Shown here: positions 1-8,764 of the stretch, piece by piece
Position numbering within the stretch: the first letter of the stretch is position 1
Layout: the number at the start of each line of letters is the position of its first letter
Origin: Clostridium beijerinckii HUN142
GTDB lineage: Bacteria; Bacillota; Clostridia; Clostridiales; Clostridiaceae
Assembly: GCF_000621745.1 (NCBI RefSeq)
Contig: NZ_JHXK01000009.1
Coordinates: forward strand, 1 to 64,000
Length of the DNA stretch: 64,000 bases
Direction of reading: 5' to 3'
The notes under the pieces: generated by a model
What the model saw: only the letters and a program-made list of their open reading frames with translations
What the model was told of the DNA's origin: nothing
The model's database searches: none
Translations under genes and position numbers: made by a program

Positions 1-320
1 TCTCTCTTATGAATTCGGGCAATTCTAGTATTAACAGATGCAGTAATATGTATAGCTAAATCAAATAATGGAACAAAGGGCTGATTAAAACTATCCATTG
101 AACCTGCCATCACAAAATGAGTTCTTTTTGATATATCTGTCATTAATCTGTTAATCTTTTCTTCATGAGTATGCATAACAGTAAAAGGTTTATCTGTATC
201 TTTTCTCCAAATATAATCATCTATATCAAAATACGGAAAGCCAAGCTTTTTTGCTGCCAATTTTCCTAATGTCGTTTTTCCAGAACCGGCTGAACCAAAA
301 ATAATAATTCCTCTTGACAT
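1..320 (-). CDS. P-loop ATPase / adenylate-kinase-like protein (partial, 3' end outside window)
   Basis: The first 106 residues are visible; the C-terminus runs off the left edge. A Walker A motif GSAGSGKT lies at residues 9-16, directly after a first beta strand (MSRGIIIF). This is the layout of small nucleoside-kinase-like or AAA_18 proteins. A stretch near residue 70 (THFVMAGSMD) fits the second strand of that fold. The ATG at 320 is preceded by a GGAGG ribosome binding site about 9 bases upstream, so the start is firm. The substrate cannot be told. It is transcribed leftward, divergent from the DUF1622 gene. Confidence 0.75.
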   Translation of the reverse strand, partial: MSRGIIIFGSAGSGKTTLGKLAAKKLGFPYFDIDDYIWRKDTDKPFTVMHTHEEKINRLMTDISKRTHFVMAGSMDSFNQPFVPLFDLAIHITASVNTRIARIHKR

Positions 321-570
321 TTCTTTTAACCTCCATAACTCAAATTTATTATTTACACTTTAGTTAATTCCAGGATATTTTGTAAATATTGCATTATTAA
401 ATTTTCAAAGAATACTACTATTAGTTAATTCGTTAAATCTACATATTCAGAATTATCTTCTCCTCTGACAATAATGTTAGTAGATTTACAATTATTTAAT
501 GCTTGAGGAATACAGGGTTTATAATATGGTATTTACGGATAAACTATATTTTAATAAAGGAGGTGTAGTA

Positions 571-918
571 TTGGATATTAAGAAAATTCTTGAAATCCTT
601 ATAATAGTTTTACAAGGTTTATCTATAACAATCATAGTTTGGGGCGTTTTTCTTTGCCTGATAAATTTTATTAAAGTGGAAATATCCATTAATAATAGAT
701 CAAATATAGTTCAAAAGATTACATCTGCAAAAAATTATTTAGGCTCTTATATATTATTAGGTCTGGAGATTTTAATAAGTGCAGATATTATAGATTCTAT
801 ATTAAACCCTACTATGCATGATATTTTGAGACTAGCCGCTATAGTTATAATTAGAACAGTAATATCTTATTTCCTAAATAAAGAAATGAAAGCTACTGCA
901 AATAATCAATCAAGTTAA
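571..918 (+). CDS. DUF1622 family membrane protein
   Basis: The product is a 115-residue integral membrane protein with about three hydrophobic segments: residues 8-30, 50-70 and 88-105. The segment LGSYILLGLEILISADII followed by an arginine-rich last helix ending IRTVISYFLNKE is typical of DUF1622, a family of unknown function. I choose the TTG at 571 because AAAGGAGG lies 7 bases upstream. An ATG at 499 in the same frame gives 24 extra residues with no ribosome binding site. The gene stands alone. Confidence 0.8.
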   Translation: MDIKKILEILIIVLQGLSITIIVWGVFLCLINFIKVEISINNRSNIVQKITSAKNYLGSYILLGLEILISADIIDSILNPTMHDILRLAAIVIIRTVISYFLNKEMKATANNQSS

Positions 919-953
919 TTACTACGACCTAAAAATAAGCTATAGCATAATAA

Positions 954-1029
954 ATCGAGTAGGATGAAAACAATTATTTTGTTTTCTGTCCTCTCGCACC
1001 ATCGTACATACTGTTGGGCATACAGGTTC
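954..1029 (-). mobile_element. group II intron 3'-end remnant (domains V/VI)
   Basis: Read leftward, the stretch contains GAACCTGTATGCC, then GTATGTACGATGGTGCGAGAGGAC. It is followed by a hairpin (GAAAACAA / TTGTTTTC inside AGGA/TCCT) and the end CATCCTACTCGAT. This order resembles bacterial group II introns: a domain V helix with a GAAC..GTAC arm, a GAGAGGAC linker, a domain VI hairpin and a 3' end of CTACTCGAT. No reverse transcriptase is present, so it is a relic. Recognition is from memory of the motif, not from folding or a search. Confidence 0.4.
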
Positions 1030-1051
1030 ATTAGCATTTGTAATTCGCTTT

Positions 1052-1318
1052 TTAAATTATTATTCCTTCAAAGTGTCCTACTTCATATGTAATCAGCCCT
1101 TTTTCCTCTAGACTCTTAAGAGTCGCTGCACCCCTGGCAGAAGTAACTCCCAGTGCATTACTGATATTACTTGGAATCACATTTTCTTAATGCTTAGAAA
1201 TATATTACAGAACAAAATTTTTACCATGCATGGAATCATTAACCTGCTTCTGCACATTTCTTTCGCGCGACTTATGCATTACATCCATAAAATCACTGGC
1301 TAAACTTTTGAAATCCAC
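1052..1318 (-). pseudogene. MarR-family regulator remnant with two in-frame stops
   Basis: A GTG at 1318 overlaps the bioA stop codon (TAGTG). It opens a frame that would encode a MarR-type winged helix: a first helix (FKSLASDFMDVMH), then IPSNISNALGVTSARGAATL followed by KSLEEKGLIT, the DNA-recognition region. The frame is broken by TAA at codons 38 and 44 and ends early at a third TAA, at 1052-1054. The rest of the wing and the dimer helix are missing. Homology runs without frameshift across both stops, so they look like point mutations. The overlap with bioA suggests it was once co-translated with it. Confidence 0.7.
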
Positions 1319-2664
1319 TAAAATATTACTTCTTCTATTGCTTCTTTACATATTGAAACTGCTTTATCTATTTGTTCTTCATTAATTATTAATGGCGGAT
1401 TGAAATATAATACATTACCAAGTGGCCTTAATATTAATCCTTTATTTAATGCTCTCTTATATACTTCGTAACCCACCCTAAGTTCAGGATCATAAGATTC
1501 TTTTGTCTTTTTATCTTTTACAAGTTCCATTGCATTAATAAGTCCAATGTTTCTTATTTCGCCTATCTGTGGATGTTCCAGTAAAGCCTCCTTTAACTTT
1601 TTGTTTAAGTAACTTGCTCTTAAATTTGCTTTTTCTAAAATAGCTTCTTCCCTTAGAATTTTCTGAACTGCCAGTGCTGCTGAACATCCAAGAGGATTTC
1701 CACTGTACGTATGACTATGCATAAATGCTTTTCCTTTATTATAGTCATCATAAAATGCATTATAGATTTCATCTGTTGTAATTGTTATTGCCATAGGCAT
1801 ATAGCCTCCTGTCAATCCTTTTGATATACACATAATATCTGGACTGACACCTGCATGCTCAAATGCAAACATTTTCCCTGTCCTTCCAAAGCCAGTAGCA
1901 ATTTCGTCTGAAATTAGAAGAACTTTATATTCATCGCATAATTTTCTCAATTTCTTTAAATATACAGGTGGATAAATTCTCATTCCTGCACTTCCCTGTA
2001 ATAATGGTTCAACAATTATTGCGCAAGTTTCTTCTCCATATTTCTCAAAAGATTTTTCTGCATGTTCAAAACATTCTGCATTGCAACAATCTCTCGTTTT
2101 ACCATATGGGCATCTATAGCAATCAGGCGCTTCCACACGAATTGTATCCATTAACATAGGCTTATAAATTTTTGCATATAAATCCATACTTCCAACAGAC
2201 AATGCTCCAATAGTTTCTCCGTGGTATCCTTCACTTAAACACATAAATCTTGTTTTCTTTTTATTCCCTGTTTGATATTGGTATTGAAAACTCATTTTTA
2301 AGGCACACTCAACTGAAGCAGAACCATTATCTGAAAAATTAAATTTTGTAAGGCCCTTTGGAATAATTTTACTTAACTCTTCACAAAGTTTTATTGCTGG
2401 TTCATGAGAAAAATTAGCAAAAATAACATGTTCTAAATCCTCAAGCTGATTCTTAATATATTCATTTATTGTTGGATTGCAATGCCCAAGTAAATTACAC
2501 CACCATGAGCTTACTATATCTATATATTCCTTGCCATCCTTATCATATAAATAAATGCCTTTTCCATGATCAATTATAATTGGCTTTAATTCTTCATAAT
2601 CCTTCATCTGGGAGCATGGGTGCCAGATATATTTCAAATCTTTTTCAACTAAATTCATATTCAT
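1318..2664 (-). CDS. bioA: adenosylmethionine-8-amino-7-oxononanoate aminotransferase
   Basis: This PLP-dependent class III aminotransferase makes 7,8-diaminopelargonate from KAPA in biotin synthesis, using S-adenosylmethionine as amino donor. The sequence shows the BioA N-terminus (IWHPCSQMKDYE), the substrate-site WWCNLLGH, the PLP aspartate in ISDEIATGFGRTG and the Schiff-base lysine in ISKGLTGGYMPM (about residue 282). The length of 448 residues is normal. ATG at 2664 or 2658 is preferred over the upstream ATG at 2697, which would add an unconserved lysine-rich tail. Ribosome binding is weak (AGAGAAAAGAG). It lies 200 bases after bioD on the same strand. A trace of the MITE family sits in that gap. 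Confidence 0.95.
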   Translation of the reverse strand: MNMNLVEKDLKYIWHPCSQMKDYEELKPIIIDHGKGIYLYDKDGKEYIDIVSSWWCNLLGHCNPTINEYIKNQLEDLEHVIFANFSHEPAIKLCEELSKIIPKGLTKFNFSDNGSASVECALKMSFQYQYQTGNKKKTRFMCLSEGYHGETIGALSVGSMDLYAKIYKPMLMDTIRVEAPDCYRCPYGKTRDCCNAECFEHAEKSFEKYGEETCAIIVEPLLQGSAGMRIYPPVYLKKLRKLCDEYKVLLISDEIATGFGRTGKMFAFEHAGVSPDIMCISKGLTGGYMPMAITITTDEIYNAFYDDYNKGKAFMHSHTYSGNPLGCSAALAVQKILREEAILEKANLRASYLNKKLKEALLEHPQIGEIRNIGLINAMELVKDKKTKESYDPELRVGYEVYKRALNKGLILRPLGNVLYFNPPLIINEEQIDKAVSICKEAIEEVIF

Positions 2665-2758
2665 TCTCTTTTCTCTTTTATTTTTTATAATATACAAGTC
2701 CTAATTGATTTTCTGCATTAAATTAATGGACAATAAATAATTATATATAGCTTGTTCA

Positions 2759-2773
2759 TTGCAACATATATAG
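2759..2773. repeat. single inverted-repeat end of the MITE-like family
   Basis: TTGCAACATATATAG matches the right terminal repeat of the elements at 26 kb, 27 kb, 59 kb and 60 kb. A weak partner TATATATAG lies at about 2742. The interior is missing, so this is either a collapsed copy or a chance match in AT-rich DNA. It sits in the bioD-bioA gap. Confidence 0.35.
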
Positions 2774-2864
2774 TTTACTTTTCATATGTGATGCTTAATT
2801 ACAGCTATGATTATGAAATAGTAGAATCCAGTCAACTATACGCAATTGTAAATCATACAAAAGT

Positions 2865-3545
2865 TTACTCATATATTTCTAATAATTTATTTATATCAAT
2901 ATTTAACTCTTCATCATTTTCTTTTACTAGTGCAATTACTGAAATTTCAGTAATTGCCTCTATCATTTTTTTATTATCTTCATGAAGTATATTACCTTCA
3001 CTATAGCGGTTTAATATAATTCCTTTTATTGATATATTCCTGTTTTTCAAATATTCCACAGTAAGAACCACATGATTAATTGTGCCAAGTCCTGAATCTG
3101 CAATAATTAAAGTTGAAAGGCCTAATTCCTTTACTATATCTTCAAGCATGATTTTTTTATCATCATATCTTATAGGGCATACTATTCCACCACTACCCTC
3201 CATAGTTAAATAATCATACTTTGATAAAGAATTATTGAAATCTTCTATAACCTTATTCATTTCAACTGGATTTCCTTCTATTTGGGAAGCCAAATGTGGC
3301 GATACTGCTTCTTTATACACATATGATACTAGGTTGTCCATAGTTTCATTAATGTTAGCAATTTTATTTACATAATAAGCATCCCCTGGTATAAGCGCAT
3401 TTTCTGTAACTTCTGCCCCACTCAATGCTGCTTTATAATACCCCGCATTATATCCTGCATCTCTTAATTTTTTTACTATAAGTCCTGTTACAAAAGTTTT
3501 TCCTATATCTGTTCCTGTTGCAGTAATAAAAATATTGTTACCCAT
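2865..3545 (-). CDS. bioD: dethiobiotin synthetase
   Basis: BioD closes the ureido ring of dethiobiotin from 7,8-diaminopelargonate, CO2 and ATP. The 226-residue protein begins with the family P-loop TATGTDIGKT (residues 8-17). It also has the MEGSGGIVCPI segment and the strand ILNRY typical of the G3E-like BioD fold. The start ATG at 3545 follows GAGGTG about 11 bases upstream. It is the first leftward gene from the bidirectional biotin promoter, which holds a BirA-type operator. Confidence 0.95.
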   Translation of the reverse strand: MGNNIFITATGTDIGKTFVTGLIVKKLRDAGYNAGYYKAALSGAEVTENALIPGDAYYVNKIANINETMDNLVSYVYKEAVSPHLASQIEGNPVEMNKVIEDFNNSLSKYDYLTMEGSGGIVCPIRYDDKKIMLEDIVKELGLSTLIIADSGLGTINHVVLTVEYLKNRNISIKGIILNRYSEGNILHEDNKKMIEAITEISVIALVKENDEELNIDINKLLEIYE

Positions 3546-3631
3546 TACAAATTTTCACCTCATATTCAAGTTTTTTAATTATTTTCCAGCATTTCTGCTA
3601 ATAAAACTCAATATATACCTTTACTTTAGTA

Positions 3632-3663
3632 TTGTCAACTATAATAACCATATAGGTTGACAA
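3632..3663. promoter_or_regulatory. BirA-type biotin operator
   Basis: The inverted repeat TTGTCAACT-N14-GGTTGACAA lies midway between the divergent bioD and bioF starts. It matches the consensus for bacterial BirA operators, TTGTNAACC with a 14-16 base spacer. The position suggests that biotinylated BirA represses both arms together. Seen directly; the regulator is inferred and is not in this window. Confidence 0.85.
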
Positions 3664-3735
3664 TAATTCTATATTAGTTTATCTTTTAAGTTAAACATAG
3701 TAAATTATATCTTTAGTCTGTAGGAGAATTAAATT

Positions 3736-4914
3736 ATGAATTATGTAATAGAAAAACTGCAAAAAATAAAAACAAAAGAATTATATAGAAAACTTAAATA
3801 TATTGAAACAGCTCAATCTCCTAGAGTTAAAATGGGCGGAAAAGATTTTATACTTTTAGGTTCTAACAATTATTTAGGTCTTTGCGATGATTATAGATTA
3901 AAAAAAGCAGCCATTGATGCAATACATAAATATGGTGTTGGATCTGGAGGTTCTAGGCTAACTACGGGGAGTTATGATATACATAAAGAATTAGAAAAAA
4001 AAATTGCATCCTTTAAAGGTACTGAAGCAAGTTTAATTTTTAATACGGGTTATATGGCTAATGTAGGTATTATTTCAGCTATTTGTGATAGGAATTGGGT
4101 TATCTTTTGTGACAAACTGAATCATGCCAGTATTATTGATGGTTGTCGTTTAAGTGATGCAAAGCTTATTAGGTACAAACATTGTGATATGACTGATTTG
4201 TTATATAAAGTAAATAAGTACAAAAAAAATAATAGTTTGATTGTAACAGATGGTGTATTTAGTATGGATGGAGATATCGCTCCTCTTCCAGATATCGTAA
4301 AAATTGCAAAAGAAAATGATATTATAACGATGGTTGATGATGCTCATGCTACAGGTATTTTAGGTAAAAATGGATCAGGTACAGCCTCATATTTTAACTG
4401 TGATAATCAAATTAATATTATGATGGGAACATTAAGCAAATCTATTGCTTCTGAAGGTGGTTATGCAGCTGGCAGTAAAGATTTGATTGATTATCTAAAA
4501 AATTCTGCAAGAAGCTTTATTTATTCTACCGCTTTATCACCTGCTACAATTGCAGTTTCTATAAAATCGTTAGAAATTATTGAAAATGATGAAAAAAGAA
4601 GATCTAATTTATTAAAAATGTCAAATTGGCTTCAAAATGAACTTAGTATAGCAGGATTTAATGTATTAAAAACAAAAACTCCTATTATTCCAATTATGGT
4701 TGGACCTGCATATAAAGCTGTTGAATTTAGCAAAAACTTATTGAGAGAAGGTATATACATACCAGCTATCAGACCACCTTCTGTTCCTGAGGGTACAAGT
4801 CGTTTAAGAATTTCTCTAATGGCAACACATACACCCCAAGATTTAGAAGAAGCCTTGACAAAAATCAAATTAATTGGTAAAGATTTAAATATTATTGGAG
4901 GTCAAAATGACTAA
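3736..4914 (+). CDS. bioF: 8-amino-7-oxononanoate synthase
   Basis: BioF condenses pimeloyl-ACP (or -CoA) with alanine to give KAPA. The 392-residue alpha-oxoamine synthase has the N-terminal SNNYLGL motif, the GGSRLTTGSYDIHKELE loop, the PLP-stacking histidine in DKLNHASIIDG (H130), the aspartate in VDDAHATG and the Schiff-base lysine K235 in GTLSKSIASEGGY. The start ATG follows GTAGGAG by 9 bases. Its stop overlaps the bioH start by 8 bases, so the two are probably translationally coupled. Confidence 0.96.
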   Translation: MNYVIEKLQKIKTKELYRKLKYIETAQSPRVKMGGKDFILLGSNNYLGLCDDYRLKKAAIDAIHKYGVGSGGSRLTTGSYDIHKELEKKIASFKGTEASLIFNTGYMANVGIISAICDRNWVIFCDKLNHASIIDGCRLSDAKLIRYKHCDMTDLLYKVNKYKKNNSLIVTDGVFSMDGDIAPLPDIVKIAKENDIITMVDDAHATGILGKNGSGTASYFNCDNQINIMMGTLSKSIASEGGYAAGSKDLIDYLKNSARSFIYSTALSPATIAVSIKSLEIIENDEKRRSNLLKMSNWLQNELSIAGFNVLKTKTPIIPIMVGPAYKAVEFSKNLLREGIYIPAIRPPSVPEGTSRLRISLMATHTPQDLEEALTKIKLIGKDLNIIGGQND

Positions 4915-5650
4915 ACCTTATTTAATTATGCTGCCTGGCTGGGGAATGAACAGTCTTGTTTGGAATGAATTTGATAAATTACTATCTAATGATTTCGAAT
5001 TAGTATTTATTGAATGGGATAATGTTTTTTCATTAAATCAATTTAAAGAAAAAGTAATAAACGTTATAGAACAAAAACAAATATCCACTTTTTCAATACT
5101 AGGATGGTCTTTAGGTTCATTAGTTGCTCAAGATATTGCATCAGATAACCTATTCAATATTAAAAACTTAATTTTAGTTGGCTGTACAAGCTCCTTTATT
5201 CAACATAACGAAAATGGATACAATATTGGATTGAATAAAAAAATTGTAGAAAGAATGAAATCCAAACTTTATAAAAATCCACAAGAAACACTGTATGATT
5301 TTTATGATGCTATGTTTTCAAAAGAAGAAAAACTAAAGAACTATAACAACGAATTTTTGCAAACAATGAAAAGTAATACTAAAAATCAATCAATAGATTC
5401 TTTATCATTAGGATTGGATTATTTAATACAAAAAGATTTAAGAACTAAATTATTCCGGATAAATGTTCCTTTATTAATAATCCAAGGTGAAGATGATAAT
5501 ATATGTCCTTTGAAGGGGGCTGAATATATAAAAAACATGTCAGCAAATTCAAATATAGAGATTATAAGAGCGGCTGGACATATTCCCTTTTTTACAAACC
5601 CTAATGTTTGTTACAATATCATATCCGAGTTCACATCAAAAAATATTTAA
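4907..5650 (+). CDS. bioH: pimeloyl-ACP methyl ester carboxylesterase
   Basis: This is a 247-residue alpha/beta hydrolase between bioF and bioC. The catalytic triad is visible: S68 in GWSLGS, the aspartate in QGEDDNICP (about 196) and H225 in AAGHIPFF. BioH frees pimeloyl-ACP from its methyl ester, which fits a partner of BioC. The ATG at 4907 has GGAGG 6 bases upstream, inside the end of bioF. A TTG at 4895 is possible but has no ribosome binding site. The role rests on the neighbours, since alpha/beta hydrolases are hard to assign by motif alone. Confidence 0.9.
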   Translation: MTKPYLIMLPGWGMNSLVWNEFDKLLSNDFELVFIEWDNVFSLNQFKEKVINVIEQKQISTFSILGWSLGSLVAQDIASDNLFNIKNLILVGCTSSFIQHNENGYNIGLNKKIVERMKSKLYKNPQETLYDFYDAMFSKEEKLKNYNNEFLQTMKSNTKNQSIDSLSLGLDYLIQKDLRTKLFRINVPLLIIQGEDDNICPLKGAEYIKNMSANSNIEIIRAAGHIPFFTNPNVCYNIISEFTSKNI

Positions 5651-5667
5651 TTATGGAAGGTATATAT

Positions 5668-6495
5668 ATGATTGATAAACAACAAGTAAAATTTCATTTT
5701 AGCAAAAACGCTTCAAATTATAATCAATATGCTCATATACAAAAAGAGATGAAAGATATTTTAATAAAGTTCATGCTGCAAAACAATAAAGATAATATTG
5801 AAATTAAAAATATTTTAGAGATTGGTTGTGGAACAGGATACCTAACATATGCTTTAACTGAGATTTTTCCTTCTGCACATATAACTGCTGTTGATATTGC
5901 ACCAGGAATGATTGCTGAAATAAAATCCAAGTTCACAAATAATTCTGTAGATTTTATTTGTATTGATATAGAAGAAATGGAACTTAACAACACTTATGAC
6001 ATAGTCATTTCTAATGCTACATTTCAATGGTTTAATCACATGCCCACAACTATAAAAAAGCTATATACTGCATTAAATCCAAATGGTATGCTCTGCTTTT
6101 CTACATTTGGTGAATATACTTTTCGTGAATTGAATGAATGTTTTAATAAGGCAAAGCAAGCATTGTGCATAAAAGAGTCTATATATTCTGGACAACCTTT
6201 TTATAGTTTGAATGAGTTGACTACTTTATGCAAAAACGCAATAGAAACTAAGGCGAATAATAATGAGATTTTAATTGAAAGCAGAGAAATATTAAAATAT
6301 GAGTACTTTAATAATTGTAAGAATTTTTTTTACTCCATTAAGAAAACTGGTGCTAACAATAGTAATAAAAGCAATAGAAGCACCTCACCAACTTTTATCA
6401 AAAAAGTAATTGATCTTTATAATGAAAATTTTCTAGAGAATAATAAAGTAAAATCTACTTATCATTGCTTGTTTTACAAAATTATAAAAAAATAA
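5668..6495 (+). CDS. bioC: malonyl-ACP O-methyltransferase
   Basis: BioC methylates malonyl-ACP so that fatty-acid synthesis can build the pimeloyl chain. This class I SAM methyltransferase has the family N-terminus (KFHFSKNASNYNQYAHIQKEM), motif I ILEIGCGTGYLTYAL (about residues 49-63), the acidic VDIAPGMI and the NATFQWFNH segment. The length is 275 residues. ATG at 5668 has GGAAGG 7 bases upstream; the longer frame from 5608 runs into bioH. No bioB, bioW or bioY is in the window, so the last step must be encoded elsewhere. Confidence 0.92.
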   Translation: MIDKQQVKFHFSKNASNYNQYAHIQKEMKDILIKFMLQNNKDNIEIKNILEIGCGTGYLTYALTEIFPSAHITAVDIAPGMIAEIKSKFTNNSVDFICIDIEEMELNNTYDIVISNATFQWFNHMPTTIKKLYTALNPNGMLCFSTFGEYTFRELNECFNKAKQALCIKESIYSGQPFYSLNELTTLCKNAIETKANNNEILIESREILKYEYFNNCKNFFYSIKKTGANNSNKSNRSTSPTFIKKVIDLYNENFLENNKVKSTYHCLFYKIIKK

Positions 6496-6688
6496 TATAT
6501 GTAAAGATAACGCTTTTATTCAGTAGTCACTTTCTTTAAGAACTGTACCTTTCTTATTTTTTGCCTGCTGCATTACAGTTATGTATAGATGATAAGATCG
6601 AAATAGAGTAACTTACGACAACACTACATAAGCATTGCCGTGAGTTTCATTGTGAAGACGAGCCACTTCGGACCACCATATAAAAACT

Positions 6689-6729
6689 GCACTTACTACT
6701 GATATAGTTCGCGTATCAGTAGTAAGTGC
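6689..6729. repeat. hairpin repeat, family B (perfect 16-bp arms)
   Basis: GCACTTACTACTGATA is followed after 9 bases (TAGTTCGCG) by its exact reverse complement. Similar hairpins with a TATGATACGGTTCACC-like centre recur at 32.5, 39.7, 47.7, 52.3, 57.3 and 58.9 kb. It lies in the 364-base gap after bioC. No poly-T follows, so it is not a canonical terminator. The rest of that gap shows nothing recognisable. Confidence 0.75.
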
Positions 6730-6859
6730 AAGTCTATTTTAGAAGTCTATTTTCCGTGGCCTATCCATTTAAATCTCCCTTTTACAATGAGATTTATGAT
6801 TTGTAAATCAAATAACACATTCTGTAATACTGTATTATTTGACTTACAAAGATCATCCG

Positions 6860-6949
6860 CTATACTTCAGCAATCACCCTGCAATGAAACCCTGAAAATC
6901 TGCTTATATTTAATGGGAAAGTATATACTGTAAATGGTTTGTCATTGAA
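6860..6949 (-). pseudogene. cyclase-family protein, C-terminal fragment
   Basis: A 29-codon leftward frame reads ..TVYTFPLNISRFSGFHCRVIAEV-stop. It matches the end of the intact cyclase-family protein at 46409-46987 (..TAYTFPVNMSGFSGLPCRVIAEV-stop). An in-frame stop precedes it and nothing upstream matches, so only the gene's tail survives. It directly follows the TetR gene at 6961. The intact copy also sits near a TetR/oxidoreductase pair, which hints at an old duplication. Confidence 0.7.
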
Positions 6950-6960
6950 CTAAGTTACCT

Positions 6961-7509
6961 CTAAAAGCTATTACATTCTACGCTATTAAAAAGTCGCCAA
7001 AGTTGTTCTACTATTATTGGTGCAGGGTATGGCTTTGAATTATATATCCACCATTCTAACACACCTACACCAGCTGATATTAAAAATTCTACTGAAATTT
7101 CTTTATTAGCTTTTTGTTCAGATAAATCTATACGGTTAATCAATCCCTCTTTAAATATTTCCTTCATACGCTTTCGAAAAACAGTACTTTCTTTAGTTGA
7201 TAACATAGAGAAATAAAATTCATAATTGACTTCAATATGCTCAAAAATACGTATCAGGCTAGACTTAGATGTTATTTGTTCTACCTTATGGTCTTGGATA
7301 CATGCCTTTGTTAATTGTGTTAAATAATAGTCCAAACACTTGTCCCTTAAATCATACTTATCAGTAAAATGGAGGTAAATTGTTCCTCGATTAACATTGG
7401 CTTTTTCTGCGATTTCACCAATAGTAATACTTTCTAAATCTTTTTCTAAAATAAGTATCATAAAAGCATCCATGATTGCCTGTTTAGATTTTTGAATTCG
7501 TCTATCCAT
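6961..7509 (-). CDS. TetR/AcrR-family regulator
   Basis: The 182-residue protein has an N-terminal HTH (ITIGEIAEKANVNRGTIYLHFTDKYDL, residues 25-49) and an all-helical C-terminal domain with LLEWWI-like packing (VLEWWIYNSKPYPA), typical of the TetR_C_7/YfiR group. It is divergent from the oxidoreductase at 7672, which it probably represses. ATG at 7509 has AAGGAAG 8 bases upstream; a longer frame from 7578 would run across the operator. A clear paralogue lies at 43818-44387. Confidence 0.88.
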   Translation of the reverse strand: MDRRIQKSKQAIMDAFMILILEKDLESITIGEIAEKANVNRGTIYLHFTDKYDLRDKCLDYYLTQLTKACIQDHKVEQITSKSSLIRIFEHIEVNYEFYFSMLSTKESTVFRKRMKEIFKEGLINRIDLSEQKANKEISVEFLISAGVGVLEWWIYNSKPYPAPIIVEQLWRLFNSVECNSF

Positions 7510-7553
7510 CTTAATACTTCCTTTCACCATAATAATTAACATATTGAACGTAA

Positions 7554-7571
7554 TTGTTGATTTTTCAACAA
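7554..7571. promoter_or_regulatory. inverted repeat, likely TetR operator
   Basis: TTGTTGA-N4-TCAACAA lies 45 bases upstream of the TetR start in the TetR/oxidoreductase divergent region. A second related dyad, TCAAC-N4-GTTGA, lies at 7627-7640, close to the oxidoreductase ribosome binding site. Two sites with the shared half GTTGA would allow control of both genes. Binding is inferred. Confidence 0.55.
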
Positions 7572-7671
7572 ATCCCATACTATTACTTATTGAACTACCT
7601 AATTGTATCTGATAACATAAAATTACTCAACACACGTTGAATAAAAAACAATGTTAAGAAGGAGATAAATT

Positions 7672-8658
7672 ATGAAAGCAATCGGTTTAACAGTTTTCGG
7701 TAACCCAGGTACATTTGAAGAAATAGATGTGAATTTACCAGATTTAAAAGACAATCAAGTACTTGTTGAAGTGAAGGCTTCATCAATTAATCCGGGTGAT
7801 GAACCTCTACGTACGGGAGAAATATTTAAAAGCTCTGTTGGAGTACAATGGTCTGAGAAATTACCAATATTCCTTGGAAGTGATGTTGCTGGTATCGTAA
7901 AATCTATTGGAAAAAAGGTTACTCGGTTTAAAGTCAATGACCGTGTTATGGGATTAAATATCCATTCAGGGGCATATCAAGATTTCGTTGCAATAGATGA
8001 GGATCACCTTGCAAAATTTTCAGAAAATATATCATATGAAATCGCAGGTGCTGCGCCTACAATTACGTTAACGGCAAAACAAGCATTATTTGATCAGGGG
8101 AACCTTTTAAAAGGACAAAGAGTTTTAATTCAAGGTGGTGCTGGCGGTGTCGGTCATGTGGCTGTACAATTAGCCAAAAATCATGGTGCTTATGTTATAA
8201 CGACTGCAAGAAAAAATAATCATGATTTTGTAAAAGCTTTAGGAGCAGATGAAATATACGATTACACTGAATTTGATATTGCAGATATAATCCACGAAAA
8301 AGTTGATTTGGTGATTGATACTGTTATGGAGGCATCCATTATTGAGAATAATGGTACGTTGGGTGAAGTTGGAAAAAAGAGTCTCTCAGTTATTAAAGAT
8401 AATGGGAAATATGTATCAATCGTTTCCTTTGGAATAAATAGTTATCCAATGGAACGTAACATCAAAGCACACTTCTTCCAATCTAAACCAAACCACTCAG
8501 ACTTTGAAAAAATCATGAATTGGATTGAACTGAAAGAACTACAAATTCATATAGATAAAATTTTTTCCCTATCTCCTCAAGGAATTAAAGAAGCATACAT
8601 CAATAGTAAAAAGCAACCTAAAAAGGGAAGAATTTCAGTATTAAAAGTTCAAAAATAA
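7672..8658 (+). CDS. zinc-independent MDR-family quinone/NADPH oxidoreductase
   Basis: The 328-residue medium-chain dehydrogenase/reductase has the GroES-like N-terminal half (ASSINPGDEPLR, GSDVAGIV) and the nucleotide-binding GGAGGVGHVAVQLAK (about residues 153-167) of NADPH:quinone oxidoreductases. The catalytic zinc ligands of alcohol dehydrogenases are absent. It probably reduces quinones or reactive carbonyls. AAGAAGGAG lies 7 bases before the ATG. It is divergently paired with a TetR regulator. A second such pair, with the same gene order, is at 43.8-45.6 kb. Confidence 0.88.
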   Translation: MKAIGLTVFGNPGTFEEIDVNLPDLKDNQVLVEVKASSINPGDEPLRTGEIFKSSVGVQWSEKLPIFLGSDVAGIVKSIGKKVTRFKVNDRVMGLNIHSGAYQDFVAIDEDHLAKFSENISYEIAGAAPTITLTAKQALFDQGNLLKGQRVLIQGGAGGVGHVAVQLAKNHGAYVITTARKNNHDFVKALGADEIYDYTEFDIADIIHEKVDLVIDTVMEASIIENNGTLGEVGKKSLSVIKDNGKYVSIVSFGINSYPMERNIKAHFFQSKPNHSDFEKIMNWIELKELQIHIDKIFSLSPQGIKEAYINSKKQPKKGRISVLKVQK

Positions 8659-8764
8659 GTAAAATGAGATAAGGGTGCAGATGAATAAAATTAAAATAGG
8701 ATACCTTTTAATTAGATATCATGTTTTTCACTATATTTATATATAAATATATGAAATTAAAAAA

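Noticed and set aside
499..570. Longer N-terminus for the DUF1622 protein from the ATG at 499
   Set aside because: There is no ribosome binding site at 499, while AAAGGAGG is well placed for TTG at 571 and the family starts there.
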